The notes under the pieces are model-generated. The model saw nothing but the letters and a program-made list of their open reading frames with translations, had not been told where the DNA came from and searched no databases. The position numbers and the translations under genes were made by a program. Source: Lindgomyces ingoldianus (Eukaryota; Ascomycota; Dothideomycetes; Pleosporales; Lindgomycetaceae). From it: a DNA stretch of 64,000 bases. Positions 1 to 11,780 of the stretch are shown here, one piece after another. Position 1 is the stretch's first letter; each line of letters starts with the position of its first letter. The stretch lies in the NCBI RefSeq assembly GCF_010093535.1, contig NW_022985222.1:128686-192685 (forward strand), in the 5' to 3' direction.

Positions 1-930
1 TAAAGAAACAAGCTACAGCTATATATAGAGTCCTTTAAAAGACAACAAATAACTATAGCGCTAGACAACCTTTATAAGCTAATTCTACAGCAAACTTATA
101 AAGGCTAGGTAATAATAAGAAGTAGGTAATTATTAAGACTATACTTAAGCTATATGCGCAAGGATGTTCTTCTTAGATAGCATTTATAGCTAATATAGCT
201 AATCTTTTACACGCTAAGCATAATCTAGGCTATATTAGCATAAACTAGCCTTATACATTTAGAAAGTGTTATCTAGAGCTTAAAGTAACGTTTAAGCATA
301 GTATAACTATAAAAGAGCCTTTTATAAAGGTTCTAGAGTAATTTAGAGCAGGATTAGCCTTATAAAGAATATTAAAGCTTAGTATAGCATCTAGAATAAT
401 AACATGTACAACTTTAGCAAGACAGGCTTTATTATAGGCTAAACATTTATTAACTATACTTATGCTTAAAACTTTACTTTAAGCTTTAAATAACACTTTA
501 TAAATGTACTAGGCTAGTTTATGCTAACATAGCCTAGATTACACTTAGCGTGTAAAGAATTAGCTATATTAGCTATAAATGCTATCTAAGGAGAACATCC
601 TTGCGCATATAGCTTAAGTATAGTCTTAATAATTACCTGCTTCTTGTTATTACCTAGCCTCTATAAGTTAGCTATAGAATTAGCTTATAAAGGTTGTTAA
701 GTGCTATAGTTATTTATTTTCTTTTAAATAACTTTATACATAGCTGCAGCACATTTCTTTAAGAGTTTTATATTTTATTTAAAAGCTTAAAGTGTAAGCT
801 GTATCTAATGTTCTATTAGCACGTCTAAGTAGTGTTATTAGAAATGCATTAGTGTAGAAAAGGTAGTTTAGTAGGGTCTTAGCAAAAGTAAGCAACTTAG
901 GTGTGTAAGCAACTCGCCTGTGAAGTACGT
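1..930. mobile_element. Palindromic TIR element, family M, copy 1 (cut by window edge)
   Basis: AT-rich element whose left part (about 130-330) reads as the reverse complement of its right part (about 430-650), so most of it is one large imperfect palindrome. The right terminus, read inward from 930, starts ACGTACTTCACAGG and abuts a TA dinucleotide at 931-932, as expected of Tc1/mariner-type TA insertion. The same right end recurs at 14901-15172 and a related one at 4117. No open reading frame survives. It is probably a non-autonomous, RIP-mutated DNA transposon; the superfamily assignment is inference. Confidence 0.7.
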
Positions 931-1926
931 TAGCGCACTTATAGTAACTCTAATTATAAGCACTTTAAAGAAGTAGTTACACGCTTTAAACTTGTAACTT
1001 AAGCTACACTAAACACTAGATAGTTTACCTTATAGAGCTAGAAAGAAGGCTTATAATACTCTACTAAAGTAGTAGACTGTTACAATCCTTACTCCGGCGA
1101 AATAGTATTTTCGAGAGTACGACAGCCTATGGTGGGGGTTAGCGGAAGGGGATAGGACTTAGCTAGATCAGGTGTACAGTCCGTTAAGCAGAGTGTGGGT
1201 ATAGCGGGATAGAGAAGGCAGGCTGTGGTTTAGCCCAGCAGCTGTATAGGGAGCTGGCAAACCTGATCTGTAAGGATAGGAAAGGAGGTATATATAGTGC
1301 AAGATATACAAGGCAGCAATGTCCTCTTTAAAAAGGTTTTAATGTCTCTTAGTCTATTAAGTAGGTAAAGACTAAATAGTAATTATAGCCTTCTAACTAT
1401 AGTTGTAATCATAACTATATACATAGGGTTGCATGTTCTGCATGTTTGCATGCTTGCATGCTTGTGTGGCCTACATAGCCTGCAAGCCTGCAAACCTGCA
1501 GTTCCTATTAGATAATGCATTCTGCAAGGCTTTTCTCTAAAAGCTAAAGCTATTTCTTATCTGTCCTATCATGTAATCTATTTAATGTAGGGTTAAGCTT
1601 CTTCTATCTAACATTGCTTAGGCTGTGTAGGACAGCAGATTAGGTTATTACAGCCTGTCTGTTAGCTATAACACGCAGGCTTCCCTCCTAGCTAGCGTCC
1701 TTGCTGTTACGTTCTTTCTGCTGTAAGCGTTAGGTTTTCTTTTTAGCTAGTGCGTGCCCTTTCTTAAAGCCTAACTTAATATTTAGTTTCCTTAACTATG
1801 CCTTATTAGGTTCCTTGTTCTTCTGTTGTTGCCTGTTGCCTTTGCACTATTACTTGCCTTAATCCTCTTTGTTGTACAAAGATGTGTTCTTATAGCGCTT
1901 GTTGTTTAAGCAGGTCTTCTTACATA
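931..1926. other. RIP-degraded repeat sequence with an LTR-like island
   Basis: No gene seen. A GC-richer island begins at 1078 with TGTTACAATCCTTACTCC and runs to about 1415, including a TATA-like ATATATAGTG at 1271-1280. It looks like a fungal LTR fragment, but I could not place a 3' terminus or a target-site duplication. Positions 1432-1502 are a stretch rich in short GCATG and CTGCA repeats. The rest is AT-rich with stops in every frame. Confidence 0.4.
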
Positions 1927-2124
1927 ATGTCCTTATTATTAGATAAGTGTGTAGAATGTGTGCAAAAAGGTAGTTATTGCAACGCTTTTATATCTAATGT
2001 AGCTTAGAATTATCTAGAGTAGGAACGCAAAAAGCTATTAGCTAAGTTAGAGGTAATTTAAAAAAATAAAATGCGCAAAAAAGAAGAGAAGGTAAAAGTA
2101 AAAAAAAAGTTTTTAAAAAAGTAG
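1927..2124 (+). pseudogene. Short decayed ORF with C-x2-C-x6-C motif, probably transposon-derived
   Basis: One reading frame from the ATG at 1927 gives a CVECVQKGSYC stretch (C-x2-C-x6-C) followed by a lysine-rich, coiled-coil-like tail. It is interrupted by TAG, TAG and TAA codons. At least two of these stops sit where CAG or CAA would give glutamine, that is CA-to-TA changes of the RIP type. I do not recognise the family. The small Cys motif plus basic coiled coil is seen in several fungal repeat-encoded ORFs, so a mobile-element origin is inferred. Confidence 0.3.
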
Positions 2125-3006
2125 AGAGAGTCCCTTTCGCGTCTTTAGTCCTTAGTTACTTATTAGAAGAGGGCGTAGCAGCAGTTAGATCTTCTAGCAA
2201 ATTAAAAGGCAAAATATTTAGAAAAAGACTTTTTATCCTTAGATAAGCTTAAAGCGCTTAAGGCAAAAGCTGTAGGTCTTTCTTCTCCTTAACCTATGTT
2301 AAAGGGTTGTAGACTTCCTACATCACAGCTAGCTAGTGCTGCTGCAGTTTTAACTAGTAGTAATGTTTTCTAGTCTAGAGAGCTTTCTCCTATGTAGTTT
2401 TATTTAGAAGGGATTCTAAGTACTTATAAAAAGCCTAAGAGGCGTTTAATAGGCTTTTAACAAGTTCCTAAGTGTTTTTACTAGTAGGCTATTCTTTCTA
2501 TTTTACTAGGTACTTATTTTCTTAATAGTTTAGAATTTATTTTACTTTATATTCTTTTTCTTCTTCCTTCTAACTAGTAGTTGCTAGTAGAATAGTTTTA
2601 AGCATAAGTTTAAGCTTAAAGATATAAAACTAAAGGTGTATTTGCATTTCTTTTAGTAGCTTAAGTTTACAGATGCTAGAGCGCGTTTATATAACTCTGT
2701 AAGGTCCTACGCATTTCTTAGCTAGCTTCCTAAAAAGTTTTAGTGTTTTAAAATTCCTTATGTCTAAATATACATAATTATTAAAGTGTATTTTTAGTGC
2801 TAGTTACTTTTTTTAGTTTACTACCTTTTCTATAGCTTTCTAAGCTAACTATGCTTTTTTAGTAAGTTTCTAATGTAGTTCTAGAAGTCTAGTTATTTAA
2901 TTTATAGCTTCTAAAAGGTCTATTAGTTACAAGCCTTAAAGCTTGTAGCGTAGGGAATATCTAAAGTTAGCTTTATATAGGGTTTCTTTAGTTATAGTTA
3001 ATTTTA
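2125..3006. other. RIP-degraded sequence, no recognisable gene
   Basis: AT-rich, stop-dense sequence with scattered less-mutated fragments (for example 2300-2420). No delimited repeat termini found. Probably continuation of the degraded repeat that contains 1927-2124. Confidence 0.4.
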
Positions 3007-3008
3007 TA

Positions 3009-4117
3009 ACGTACCTAACAGGTTGGCCGGCCACACGGGTTAGCCGGCTACTTTTGCCAAGCCCCTACTAAAACTACCCTATTCTCTCGCAAAACAGCCT
3101 ACTTTAGCCCTATATAAAGTAATACAACATAAGATATTATTTAGAGTCTACTTTTACTACTTGCTTACATGTATGCAAGTTATGCTTAGTCTAATTACAC
3201 TGTCTACATTACTTTTAACTTAGCTTACTTTCTTTAGCGCGCACCTATGTCTTTAGCTTCTTTCTATTACTACGCGCTCTAAACTCCTTTAGAGCAGTTA
3301 GACAAGCCCTATCCTTAACTATTAAAGTCTTTTCTGCCTAAATTTGCTTCTTTTTATGCAATCTATGTTACATAGCAGCCTTATTTGCTACTTAAAGCTT
3401 TGTAATCTTATAGCCTACTCTGTTGCGTTAATGCTTTAGATAACTATTATCTACTTCTTATTACCTTACTGTATTGCCTTTAGCTGTCTTTGTCTCTTTA
3501 AAGCTGTAACAACTACTCTAGTTAATATCTAGCCTATTATAAAGCCTAACTTGTTAAAGTTATACCTGTTTTTATTCTAGATACTGTACTTAGCTTTTAT
3601 GTTAGCTATTAGGCAAAACTAGCCCTAGATAACCTTTAGATCCTTATAAAGCGCTCTCTTATAATTATACTTATAATTAAACTTTATTATAAACTTAGAG
3701 TAGTGCTTAACCTACATACTAGTCTAGTTAACCTAGCCTAGATTACGCTCTGCAGGCAAGGAATTAGCTATATTAGCTACAGCTGCAAGCCTAAGAGGAA
3801 ATCTGCGTGTAATAAGCTTAAGTATGTACTTAATAACTATCTTTTTTTTAAGCTTAGTTAGATTTCTTAATTTAGGCTAGCATTCTGCTTGTAAAGGCTG
3901 TCTAGCGCGTTAATTACTTAGTGTTGTGTGAGAGACATTATAGATAGCTGTAGCGCGTTATAAGAAGAGTTTTAAGTCTTATTTAAAAGCCTAAAAAGCA
4001 AGCTGTATCTAACATTCTTTAGAAGATTTAATCTAGTGTTGTTGTTAAGGCATTATGTAGATAGGTAGAGTTTAGTGGGGGCTTGGCAAAAGTGGCCGGC
4101 TAACCTGTTAGGTACGT
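3009..4117. mobile_element. TIR element, family M, copy 2 (complete, about 1.1 kb)
   Basis: Terminal inverted repeats start ACGTACCTAACAGGTT at 3009 and end with the complement at 4117. Both sides are flanked by TA (3007-3008 and 4118-4119), fitting a TA target-site duplication. The inverted similarity extends inward through TTTTGCCAAGCCCC at 3053-3066 and its complement at 4075-4090. Internal sequence (about 3730-4060) aligns with copy 1 around 515-870, including the CTGTATCTAA block. No intact ORF. The TIRs are less RIP-mutated than the centre. Confidence 0.75.
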
Positions 4118-4119
4118 TA

Positions 4120-6300
4120 GTGTTAATAGCAAATTATACTATTAGTAGCTATTTTGCCTAATTACTTTGTTTATATAACATATATTTGCGCAGATATTTT
4201 TTTACTTTTATGTTTACTCTTTCTATTTGTCTATCTATTTATAGATAGTAGGCAGTAAAGAGTTTATAGTTAATTCCTAGGTGCTTAACTACAGCTGCCT
4301 AGAATTTGCTAGTAAATAGTTTATTATAGTTAAAGATAATAACTTTAGAGTAGCTATAAGTAGCTAAAACATTTTTTTCTAGTTTAAATATAAATTCCTT
4401 AGCTGTAATGCTTTTTTCTAATAGCTATAGGTAAATAAATTTAGTAGTTAATAGCACTTTTAAGGTTATAGTGTATAACTTAATAAAGTATAAAAGTTAG
4501 ATTTTTTACTTTTACTTTATATAAAAAGTAAAAAGTAAAATAACTTAACTATATAAGAAATCCTGCCTAGTGTTTACTAGCTACTTAGATAAAAAAAAAT
4601 CTTTACTTAGTTACTAACTATCTAGAGAATAAGCTAGAGACTACTTTTAGCTATAAAAGTAAGCTTAAAAGCTATGTATAAAATGCATTTTAAACTATGT
4701 AATATTACATAAGTATACATTTAATTAATAAATAAGCTTATGCGCACACTATACACAAAGCTACTAAAGAAAATGCGCTAAAGCTTTCTACTAAATATAA
4801 TACTTTAGGTTGTATAACTCTTATATAAAGCTGCTAAATTAGAACTGTATTAGTTTAAAACATACTATAACTACTATAAAAAAAAGCTATGCATGCACAT
4901 CTTTTTATATAACCTTTACTTTTTAATTACTAATAAAGAAAAGCACACCTTTAGTATTACTAGCCTATAAATAAATAATACTCTAAGTATTATAATAAAG
5001 AATTTTATATAAAAAAAAAGAACTATAAAAAGTAAAGTTTTACATAAAAAGTAAAACTATTTTAGTAAAAAAGCAGCCTATTAAGTTTAATAGTAGAAGG
5101 ATTAAACTTACATATAATATAGTAGTTTTTACTTAAAAGAGATAAGTAAGCTACTTTTATATAATTAACTTAAAGAATAAAGATACTGCATAATAATATA
5201 TTAAGTAATATATAAAAAAAGTATATATTACATTTATGTGTTAACTAGAGGCAGCATTTAACTTATTTATTACTGTATAAACTATAGACTTTTTATATAA
5301 TAATATTAACACACTTAACATATAAATCTAATAGTAAATAGATAATAGTAAGCACAGTCTTACCTTCTTACTATTATAGCTTAATAGTGTAAAGCTATTT
5401 ATCTTTATAAATAAATTATTTACTAATAATAAAGACCTTAGCTTATAGCTAAGATTTTTAATTATATTAAGTAATAAAAACTATATAAAGTAAAGTAACT
5501 ACTTTAAAATACTAGGCAACATTATACACTAGAATTCTACTAAGTGTAAAAGAGTAACTAAAAGTGTTCTTACTAGTAAACTATATAAAATAGTTAAAAA
5601 GTTTAATAATATAATTACTTTTAGTATAACTTTATAGTAAATTATATAAACACTTAAACTACTACTAATTCTAGTAGTAATCTGCATAAATTTAAGGTTT
5701 TTATATAATTACTTTATTAAGCTAGGCACTACTAGTAAAAAGTAACTTATAATTAACATTATATTACTTTGCAAATTATATAAAAAAAAGAAATTACTAA
5801 AATAAAGTAAATTAATAGTAAAGATAACTTAGTAAATGTATGTATAAAAAAAACACTAAACTAGGCTTTTTAATTATTAGTCCTAACTAACTGCCTCTCT
5901 GTTTAGATAGAAGCATCTGTAGACTAGCTAGATCCTGTGCGCAAAGATGCTCTAGACTAACTAGACTAATAACACCTTTATATAAAGCTTATTTCTTTTA
6001 TTTTTTTATTAAGCACACTTATTTTTTTTATTATAAGAATCTGTTACTGCTAGCACTATATAAAAAAAAAAAGAGAAAAGAGCTAGAGGATTATACAGTA
6101 GGGCTTAGAAAGTAAAGAATAAAGAAAAGAAAAGCTATTTACATAGCGCAACTAGCCTATTCTAACACACAGCATTACTAAGGGCAAGTCCTAATAAATA
6201 GAGTAGAGTAAAGGCAGAATATAATTAGATAGACTTATATAAACAAAAAAAGTAACATGTATAAAAGGTAACTTTTTAGATAAAAAGAAAAGTTACTAGT
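4120..6300. other. Extremely AT-rich RIP-degraded block
   Basis: More than 2 kb of TA-rich sequence with almost no CA or TG dinucleotides left and no ORF of note. I saw no termini, TSDs or recognisable protein remnants. Presumably an old transposon or nest of transposons mutated past recognition. Confidence 0.4.
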
Positions 6301-6672
6301 GTCTGTACATAGCAGCAGTGTTATAGTCTAGATACAAGTAATTACGCATAAGCAAGACTATGTATCTATGTTATGTAATGCTTATGTGTAAACCTTTATG
6401 CGTAAACATCTACATATCCTTTTTTTCCTTTATACAGAAAAAGAATAAGAGTAATAGAACTAGAAAACATGTTGCTCTTACCTTACCTACCTTATACACT
6501 GTGCACACTGTACACCACTCTTACTCTTGCTACTTAAGTGCTTATACTATAAGCAGCTAGCTGTCAGAGCCTATTTAACAAAAGGGGTATTTATCTGTCT
6601 GTGCGTACGACTGTGACACAAGACTATAACACGTGACGCCTAGCCGCGTATCTAAATACTGCTATTCAGACA
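6301..6672. repeat. Rearranged LTR fragments of family C
   Basis: Two halves of the family C LTR lie in opposite orientation. The first ends CTATTTAACA at 6580, matching the end of the LTR at 17255. The second (6584-6672, ending ATTCAGACA) is the reverse complement of the family C LTR start and matches 13085-13161. The head-to-head joint suggests a rearrangement or two overlapping insertions. No TSD found. Confidence 0.4.
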
Positions 6673-7184
6673 TATACTTTAGTTACTTATATATAAAAAG
6701 TGCTTTTAAAGCATTATTAAAAAAATCTTACTAATTTTTTAAATTATTAGAAGTTTCTTACTAAGCGCACTAGCTTTTATAACCCTTTAGTGTATAAAGC
6801 GCGCTTAGTCTAGTGTAAGCTTTAGAGCTAGGGCGTCTAAGAAGTCTTATGCAGCTAGCTAGCCTTCTATGTTAAGAATTTTATAGGTTCTTACCTTAGT
6901 ATATTACAAGTACTACTACTAGTACTAAGCTTTTAGAGTTATAGTGCTATACTTTACTTTAGTAAAGTAAGCTTTATACTCTACTTATGTAAAAAATTTT
7001 ATACTTATATTTATTAGTGCTAGCTTTTATTTTAAGGCTTATATAAGTGCTTATAAAGTAAATTAGTTCTTTAATATAAGCTGTATTATTATAAGTTTTA
7101 AAAGCTTTAGTGTAATAGTTGCATTAACCTAGTTTTAAATTATCTAAAAACATATTACATAGAAAGCCTAGTTGCTTAAGTAAG
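6673..7184. other. AT-rich RIP-degraded sequence
   Basis: About 0.5 kb of AT-rich sequence between the rearranged family C LTR fragments and the family A LTR element. No gene, terminus or clear repeat was recognised. Confidence 0.4.
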
Positions 7185-7189
7185 CTTAG

Positions 7190-7540
7190 TGTAACGATCC
7201 TCATGAATCGTTCTATCTCGGATAGCCTAGAAGGCCCCTGTATTAGCTCTAACCCTGATTTAATTCTCATAAATTGTATCTATCTTAGGTCGCCCAGAAC
7301 CTATCTAAAGGGACCCTGTATTAGCCCTAACTCTGCCCTGCCCCTTACTGTACCTCTATTCCCTTATGTATTTAGTTGCACCTTGCCCTTGTAGCTAGCT
7401 TAGTAGTTTTCTAATATCCTTTTGTACAAGGCCTATAGGTGTTAATAGCACTCCTAGGTTTAAAGTCCCCACGCACTTCTATATGCCTCTAAGTAGATTC
7501 CTACTGCATTTAGACCTATTGTCTTGCCTACGCTGTTACA
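7190..7540 (+). repeat. 5' LTR of family A element
   Basis: 351 bp, TGTAACGATCC to GCTGTTACA. Compared with the 289-bp solo LTRs it holds about 62 extra bases near the 5' end that look like an internal duplication of the GCCTAGAA...CTGTATTAGC block. Its first half is lightly mutated and its second half is RIP-mutated, the opposite of the partner LTR. Confidence 0.9.
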
Positions 7541-8952
7541 TTATATTAAAAAACTTACTTTTACTAGTAATAGCTTTATTATAATATTATACTAATTATT
7601 TATTTAACTATGTTTAAGCTTTAAGACGTGTTTAATTTAGTTTAAGTTATAATACTTACACACTATTATATTAAACTATTTAGTCTATAGACTAGATCTT
7701 ATTAACCTCTAGCTAACTAAAGCCTTTAGGTTTAAAACTTTTTATCCTTTATAATTAAAATTACTTTTAAATAAAGTTGTAAAGACGCGCTAAGGTAGAA
7801 ACTTAGAAACTACTAATAACTTATTAGAATTAAAGACAACTGCTAATGTCTAACTAACTACTACCCTTTAATTCTAGAATTAAAATACGCTCTAGCTAAG
7901 GCAAGCCCTTTAGAGTTAATTAATAATCTATGTTAATAGCTAAACCTACTTTTACAGCACTTAAAGCTATACTTTTACCTAATTTAAAGTTAACTTTTAG
8001 TAGTATATTTATTAATAATTAGATTATTTAATTATAAGCACAGCTTAAGCAGCTAATCTAGCTAAGAACTACTAGTTAACTTTTACTAACTACTAAATTA
8101 CCTTTAATAACACTTTATACTACTCTTACTACTTTAAGTGTAAGAGACTTTTTAGGCACCTTTTAGACTTAGTAAATTTACCTTACTAAACACACACCTA
8201 AGATTAGGATCCTTACAGATAGTAAAAAACTTATGTTTAAATAATAGTAAGCCTTTATTATAAATAAACTTAATATTAATTTAGATTACTATTAAAGCAA
8301 GTGTGCACACATAGCACTAATATAGAGACACACAGCTAGTATCGCAAAGGATTATCTAGAGCTAGGATACCTAGCTAAATTAGACTAGTTTTAGTTTAAG
8401 AGTGTAAAAGCTATAATAAAGCTTTTATAAGCTTATTTTATTACTAGTTAAAAGAAAACTAAGGCATAGTAAGCGTTCTAGACTTTTAAGATAAATAAAA
8501 AGAAGGCTTTTCTTACATTTAAAGCGCGCTTTATTAGTGCAGCTAATAAAAGAAAAGTATCTTAGTTAGATTAGTCTTTTTACTTATAAAAAAAGCTTTT
8601 TCTTAGCCTATAAGTACTAAATTATAGTTTTAAATATACTTAAGTAAACTTTTTTAAAGCTATAGTAGCCTACCTTACAGCGTATAATTTAAAAAGAAGG
8701 ACTTATAAAAAAAACTTTATTGTCTTATCTAAATTAGCTTTAATTAACAAACTACACTTGCTACTCTAATAATTAATAACTGCATGCGTAGCGTTTAGTT
8801 TAGAGAACACTGCTAGTAGTATAAAAGAATACTTAGCAAAGACACCTAGCTAAATTAGACTAGTTTTAGTTTAAGAATGTAAAAGACATAATAGTAATAC
8901 TTTAAACTATAACTACTAATAAGGACTATTAGTTTATAAAGGGGGGGGGTAG

Positions 8953-9303
8953 TGTAACAATCCTTATAAATTATTTTATCTTAGATAGCCTAGAAGGCCT
9001 TTATATTAGCTCTAACTTTAATTTAATTCTTATAAATTATATCTATCTTAGGTTGCCTAGAACCTATCTAAAGAGACTCTATATTAGCCCTAACTCTGCC
9101 CTGCCCCTTGCTGTACCTCTATTCTCTTATGTATTTAGTTGCACCTTACCCTTGTAGCTAGCTTAGTAGTTTTCTAATATCCTTTTATACAAGGCCTATA
9201 GGTGTCAATGGCATTCCCAGGTTCAGAGTCCCCACGCACTCCCATATGCCTCTGAGTGGATTCCCACCGCATTCGGACCCATTGCCTTGCCTGCGCCGTT
9301 ACA
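8953..9303 (+). repeat. 3' LTR of family A element
   Basis: 351 bp, TGTAACAATCC to GCCGTTACA, aligned end to end with the 5' LTR. Bases 8953 to about 9206 show heavy C-to-T/G-to-A change, while about 9207-9303 is nearly unmutated and matches the young solo LTR at 14486-14774. Confidence 0.9.
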
Positions 9304-9308
9304 CTTAG

Positions 9309-9684
9309 TACTTAGTAATATTAGTTTAGTACTATATATTAGCATTTTTTAGAGGGTTCTTAGCAGTAATTACTCTAAGTGTAGGCATTTTTAAAGCGCT
9401 GTTTATAGGATTTAGAGCGTCTATTTTATCTAGATTAATTATGTCCTATAGGTTTTTGCTAAGAGCATAGAACTAGAGCTAGATAAACTAGAGAGGCTAG
9501 ATTGCGTAGTCCTTAAGCTAGTACACTCCTGTTAGAAGAGGAGCATCTTAATTAGCTATAACATAGGCTTTAGAGGTAATAAAAATAAATAAAAATAAAA
9601 AATAAAGCTTTTAAATAGCTTTTACTAGCGCTACAGTTATATAAGAAAAATTATCCTAGGTTCTTAAAGCGCTAGGCCTATAAC
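9309..9684. other. AT-rich RIP-degraded sequence
   Basis: No gene or delimited repeat seen. It separates the family A element from a family B solo LTR. Confidence 0.4.
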
Positions 9685-9861
9685 TATAGAGGATAAAATG
9701 GCCTAGCAGTAGCTGTTTAGAAGATTAGATAAAGTAACTCTGCTATCTAAGAGAGCTAAAGGCTCTCTTTATATACACTAAGCTTCAGAACATAATATCT
9801 CTAGATCCCGAGCTGCGCCCCAGGCTCCGAGCCCCAGCCAAGGCTCTTAGTGTACGCGATA
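9685..9861 (-). mobile_element. Solo LTR, family B, RIP-mutated copy
   Basis: 177 bp in reverse orientation, from TATAGAGGATAAAA to GTGTACGCGATA. It aligns with the cleaner copies at 15188-15416 and 20052-20249, including AGCTTC.GAACATAATATCTC and the CCCAGGCTCCGAGCCCCAGC block. The terminal TG/CA are mutated to TA, as RIP would do. No clear TSD remains. Confidence 0.7.
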
Positions 9862-9873
9862 TAAAGCGTAATA

Positions 9874-10815
9874 ACATACTTTATAGGCAAGTTACTTACA
9901 CACCTAAGTTACTTACTTTTACTAAAACTCTACTAAACTACTTTTTTTACACTAATCTATTTCTAACAACACTACTTAGACACACTAAAAGAATATTAGA
10001 TATAGCTTACACTCTAGGCTTTTAAATAAGACATAATACTTTTAAAATAACATACTACAGCTATATAGAAAGTTTTTTAAAAGATAATAAATAACTAACA
10101 CACTAGATAACTTTTATAAGCTAATTTTATAGCTAACTTATAAAAGTAAAGTAATAATAAAAAGTAAGTAATTATTAAGCACATACTTAAGCTATATATG
10201 TAAGGATTTTCCTCTTAGCTAGTAGCTATAGCTAATATAGCTAATTCTTTACATGCTAACTATAATTAGCTATATTAGTATAAACTAGCTTAGTATATTT
10301 ATAAAGTGTTATATAAAGCTTAATGTAAAGTTTAAGTATAAGTGTAACTATAAAAAAGCTTTTTATAAAAGATTTAAGTTAATTTAAAGCTAGTTTAGCC
10401 TTATAAAGAATATTAAAGCTAAGTATAGTATTTAAAAGAATAACATGTATAACTTTAATAAAATAAGCTTTATAATAAGATAAATATTTAGTAACTATAC
10501 TTATACTTAAAACTTTACTTTAAGCTTTAAATAACACTTTACAAATATACTAGGCTAGTTTATGCTAACATAGCCTAGATTATACTTAGCATGTAAAGAA
10601 TTAGCTATATTAGCTATAGCTACTAGCTAAAAGAAAAATCCTTACATATATAGCTTAAGTATGTGCTTAATAATTATTTACTTTTTATTATTACTTTACT
10701 TTTTATTATTACTTTACTTTTTATTATTACTTTACTTTTTATTATTACTTTACTTTTTATTATTACTTTACTTTTTATTATTATTTTACTTTTTATTATT
10801 ACTTTACTTTTTAGC
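9874..10815. mobile_element. TIR element, family M, copy 3, left part
   Basis: Starts ACATACTTTATAGGC at 9874 after a TA (9872-9873) and aligns with the complement of copy 1's right end. The internal palindrome (about 10180-10290 against 10570-10660) is preserved. It runs into an expanded 18-bp minisatellite at its centre and stops at about 10815. The matching right part resumes at 14901. All three copies are stripped of coding capacity. Confidence 0.65.
10678..10815. repeat. 18-bp minisatellite, about 7.5 units
   Basis: Unit CTTTTTATTATTACTTTA tandemly repeated with few changes. In the other family M copies this site has a single related segment, so the array expanded within this copy. The apparent Leu/Tyr/Phe ORF over it is a product of the 6-codon periodicity and not a gene. 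Confidence 0.9.
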
Positions 10816-11086
10816 AGAGCTTGCTCTGCTTATTATATTCGGGTTTGCAGAACAAAAAGTTGAGCAGAATCTCCTCTTTTGGACGCGCTAGTTAGTCAGA
10901 ATTTCTTCGGATAAACCCCGGTAACGCTGTTTCTCTGTCACCTTATGTGTTTCTTATATTCTTTTTTAAAAAAAATGTATACCTAATGTAAGTGCACCTT
11001 TATGCTAATTTGCATGCAGTTTGCTCTAGCATGCGTTGTGTAAAACATGTTTAAATTATGGTTAGTTGCGTCTGTTCCACCTCTCT
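10816..11086. other. GC-richer repeat fragment, relative of 13740-13930
   Basis: No gene. About 10965-11148 (GTATACCTAATGTAAGTGCA onward) aligns with 13760-13930, where the same sequence is strongly RIP-mutated. This is the less mutated member of the pair. It leads directly into the 30-bp tandem repeat and the assembly gap. Confidence 0.5.
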
Positions 11087-11148
11087 AGCCACATCGGTGT
11101 GTCGGGGATTGGCATCAGCCACATTGGTGTGTCGAGGATTGGCATCAG
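11087..11148. repeat. 30-bp tandem repeat entering the assembly gap
   Basis: Two full units (11087-11116 and 11117-11146) of AGCCACAT(C/T)GGTGTGTCG followed by (G/A)GGATTGGCATC, and the first bases of a third, then N. The RIP-mutated relative at about 13890-13918 has one unit. The repeat very likely continues into the gap. Confidence 0.85.
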
Positions 11149-11558
11149 NNNNNNNNNNNNNNNNNNNNNNNNNNNNNNNNNNNNNNNNNNNNNNNNNNNN
11201 NNNNNNNNNNNNNNNNNNNNNNNNNNNNNNNNNNNNNNNNNNNNNNNNNNNNNNNNNNNNNNNNNNNNNNNNNNNNNNNNNNNNNNNNNNNNNNNNNNNN
11301 NNNNNNNNNNNNNNNNNNNNNNNNNNNNNNNNNNNNNNNNNNNNNNNNNNNNNNNNNNNNNNNNNNNNNNNNNNNNNNNNNNNNNNNNNNNNNNNNNNNN
11401 NNNNNNNNNNNNNNNNNNNNNNNNNNNNNNNNNNNNNNNNNNNNNNNNNNNNNNNNNNNNNNNNNNNNNNNNNNNNNNNNNNNNNNNNNNNNNNNNNNNN
11501 NNNNNNNNNNNNNNNNNNNNNNNNNNNNNNNNNNNNNNNNNNNNNNNNNNNNNNNNNN
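11149..11558. other. Assembly gap (410 N)
   Basis: Unsequenced or unresolved bases. The true length is unknown. The flanking 30-bp repeat suggests the gap is a collapsed minisatellite, so protein predictions spanning it are meaningless. Confidence 0.95.
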
Positions 11559-11780
11559 ATTTAGATACTACTTCTACTTCTTGCTTACACGTTTGCGCGT
11601 TATGCCTAGTCTAATTGCACTGTCTGCAGCACCTTTAGGATTGCTCATCTACTTTAGCTTACACCTGCTTCTGTCAGATATGCGCACCTGCTGTCAAGAC
11701 AGGAGGAACGCTGGACAAAAGCTGCTACATAGTACGAGCAATAAGCTCGAACAGTATGTTGCTGCAAATTGCTGCATGTT
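11559..11780. other. Repeat-derived sequence right of the gap
   Basis: 11559-11660 (TACTTCTTGCTTACACG and onward) resembles 3155-3250 inside family M copy 2, so this is a related element fragment. No gene supported. Confidence 0.4.

Larger units (their letters stand above)
7190..9303 (+). mobile_element. LTR retrotransposon, family A, short and non-coding, TSD CTTAG
   Basis: Two direct 351-bp LTRs (7190-7540 and 8953-9303) begin TGTAAC and end GTTACA. The unit is flanked by a perfect 5-bp target-site duplication CTTAG (7185-7189 and 9304-9308). A polypurine run of nine or more G residues ending TAG abuts the 3' LTR at 8941-8952, which sets the plus orientation. The internal region is only about 1.4 kb and RIP-riddled with no usable ORF. 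It is either an internally deleted element or a small non-autonomous (TRIM/LARD-like) one. I could not recognise a primer-binding site after 7540. Confidence 0.9.

Noticed and set aside
10661..10891. Leu/Tyr/Phe-repeat ORFs resembling a membrane peptide
   Set aside because: They are produced by the 18-bp minisatellite whose period is six codons; there is no start context, domain or upstream signal.
11058..11614. Two ORFs of 168 and 182 codons
   Set aside because: Most of their length is the N gap, so they are not real reading frames.
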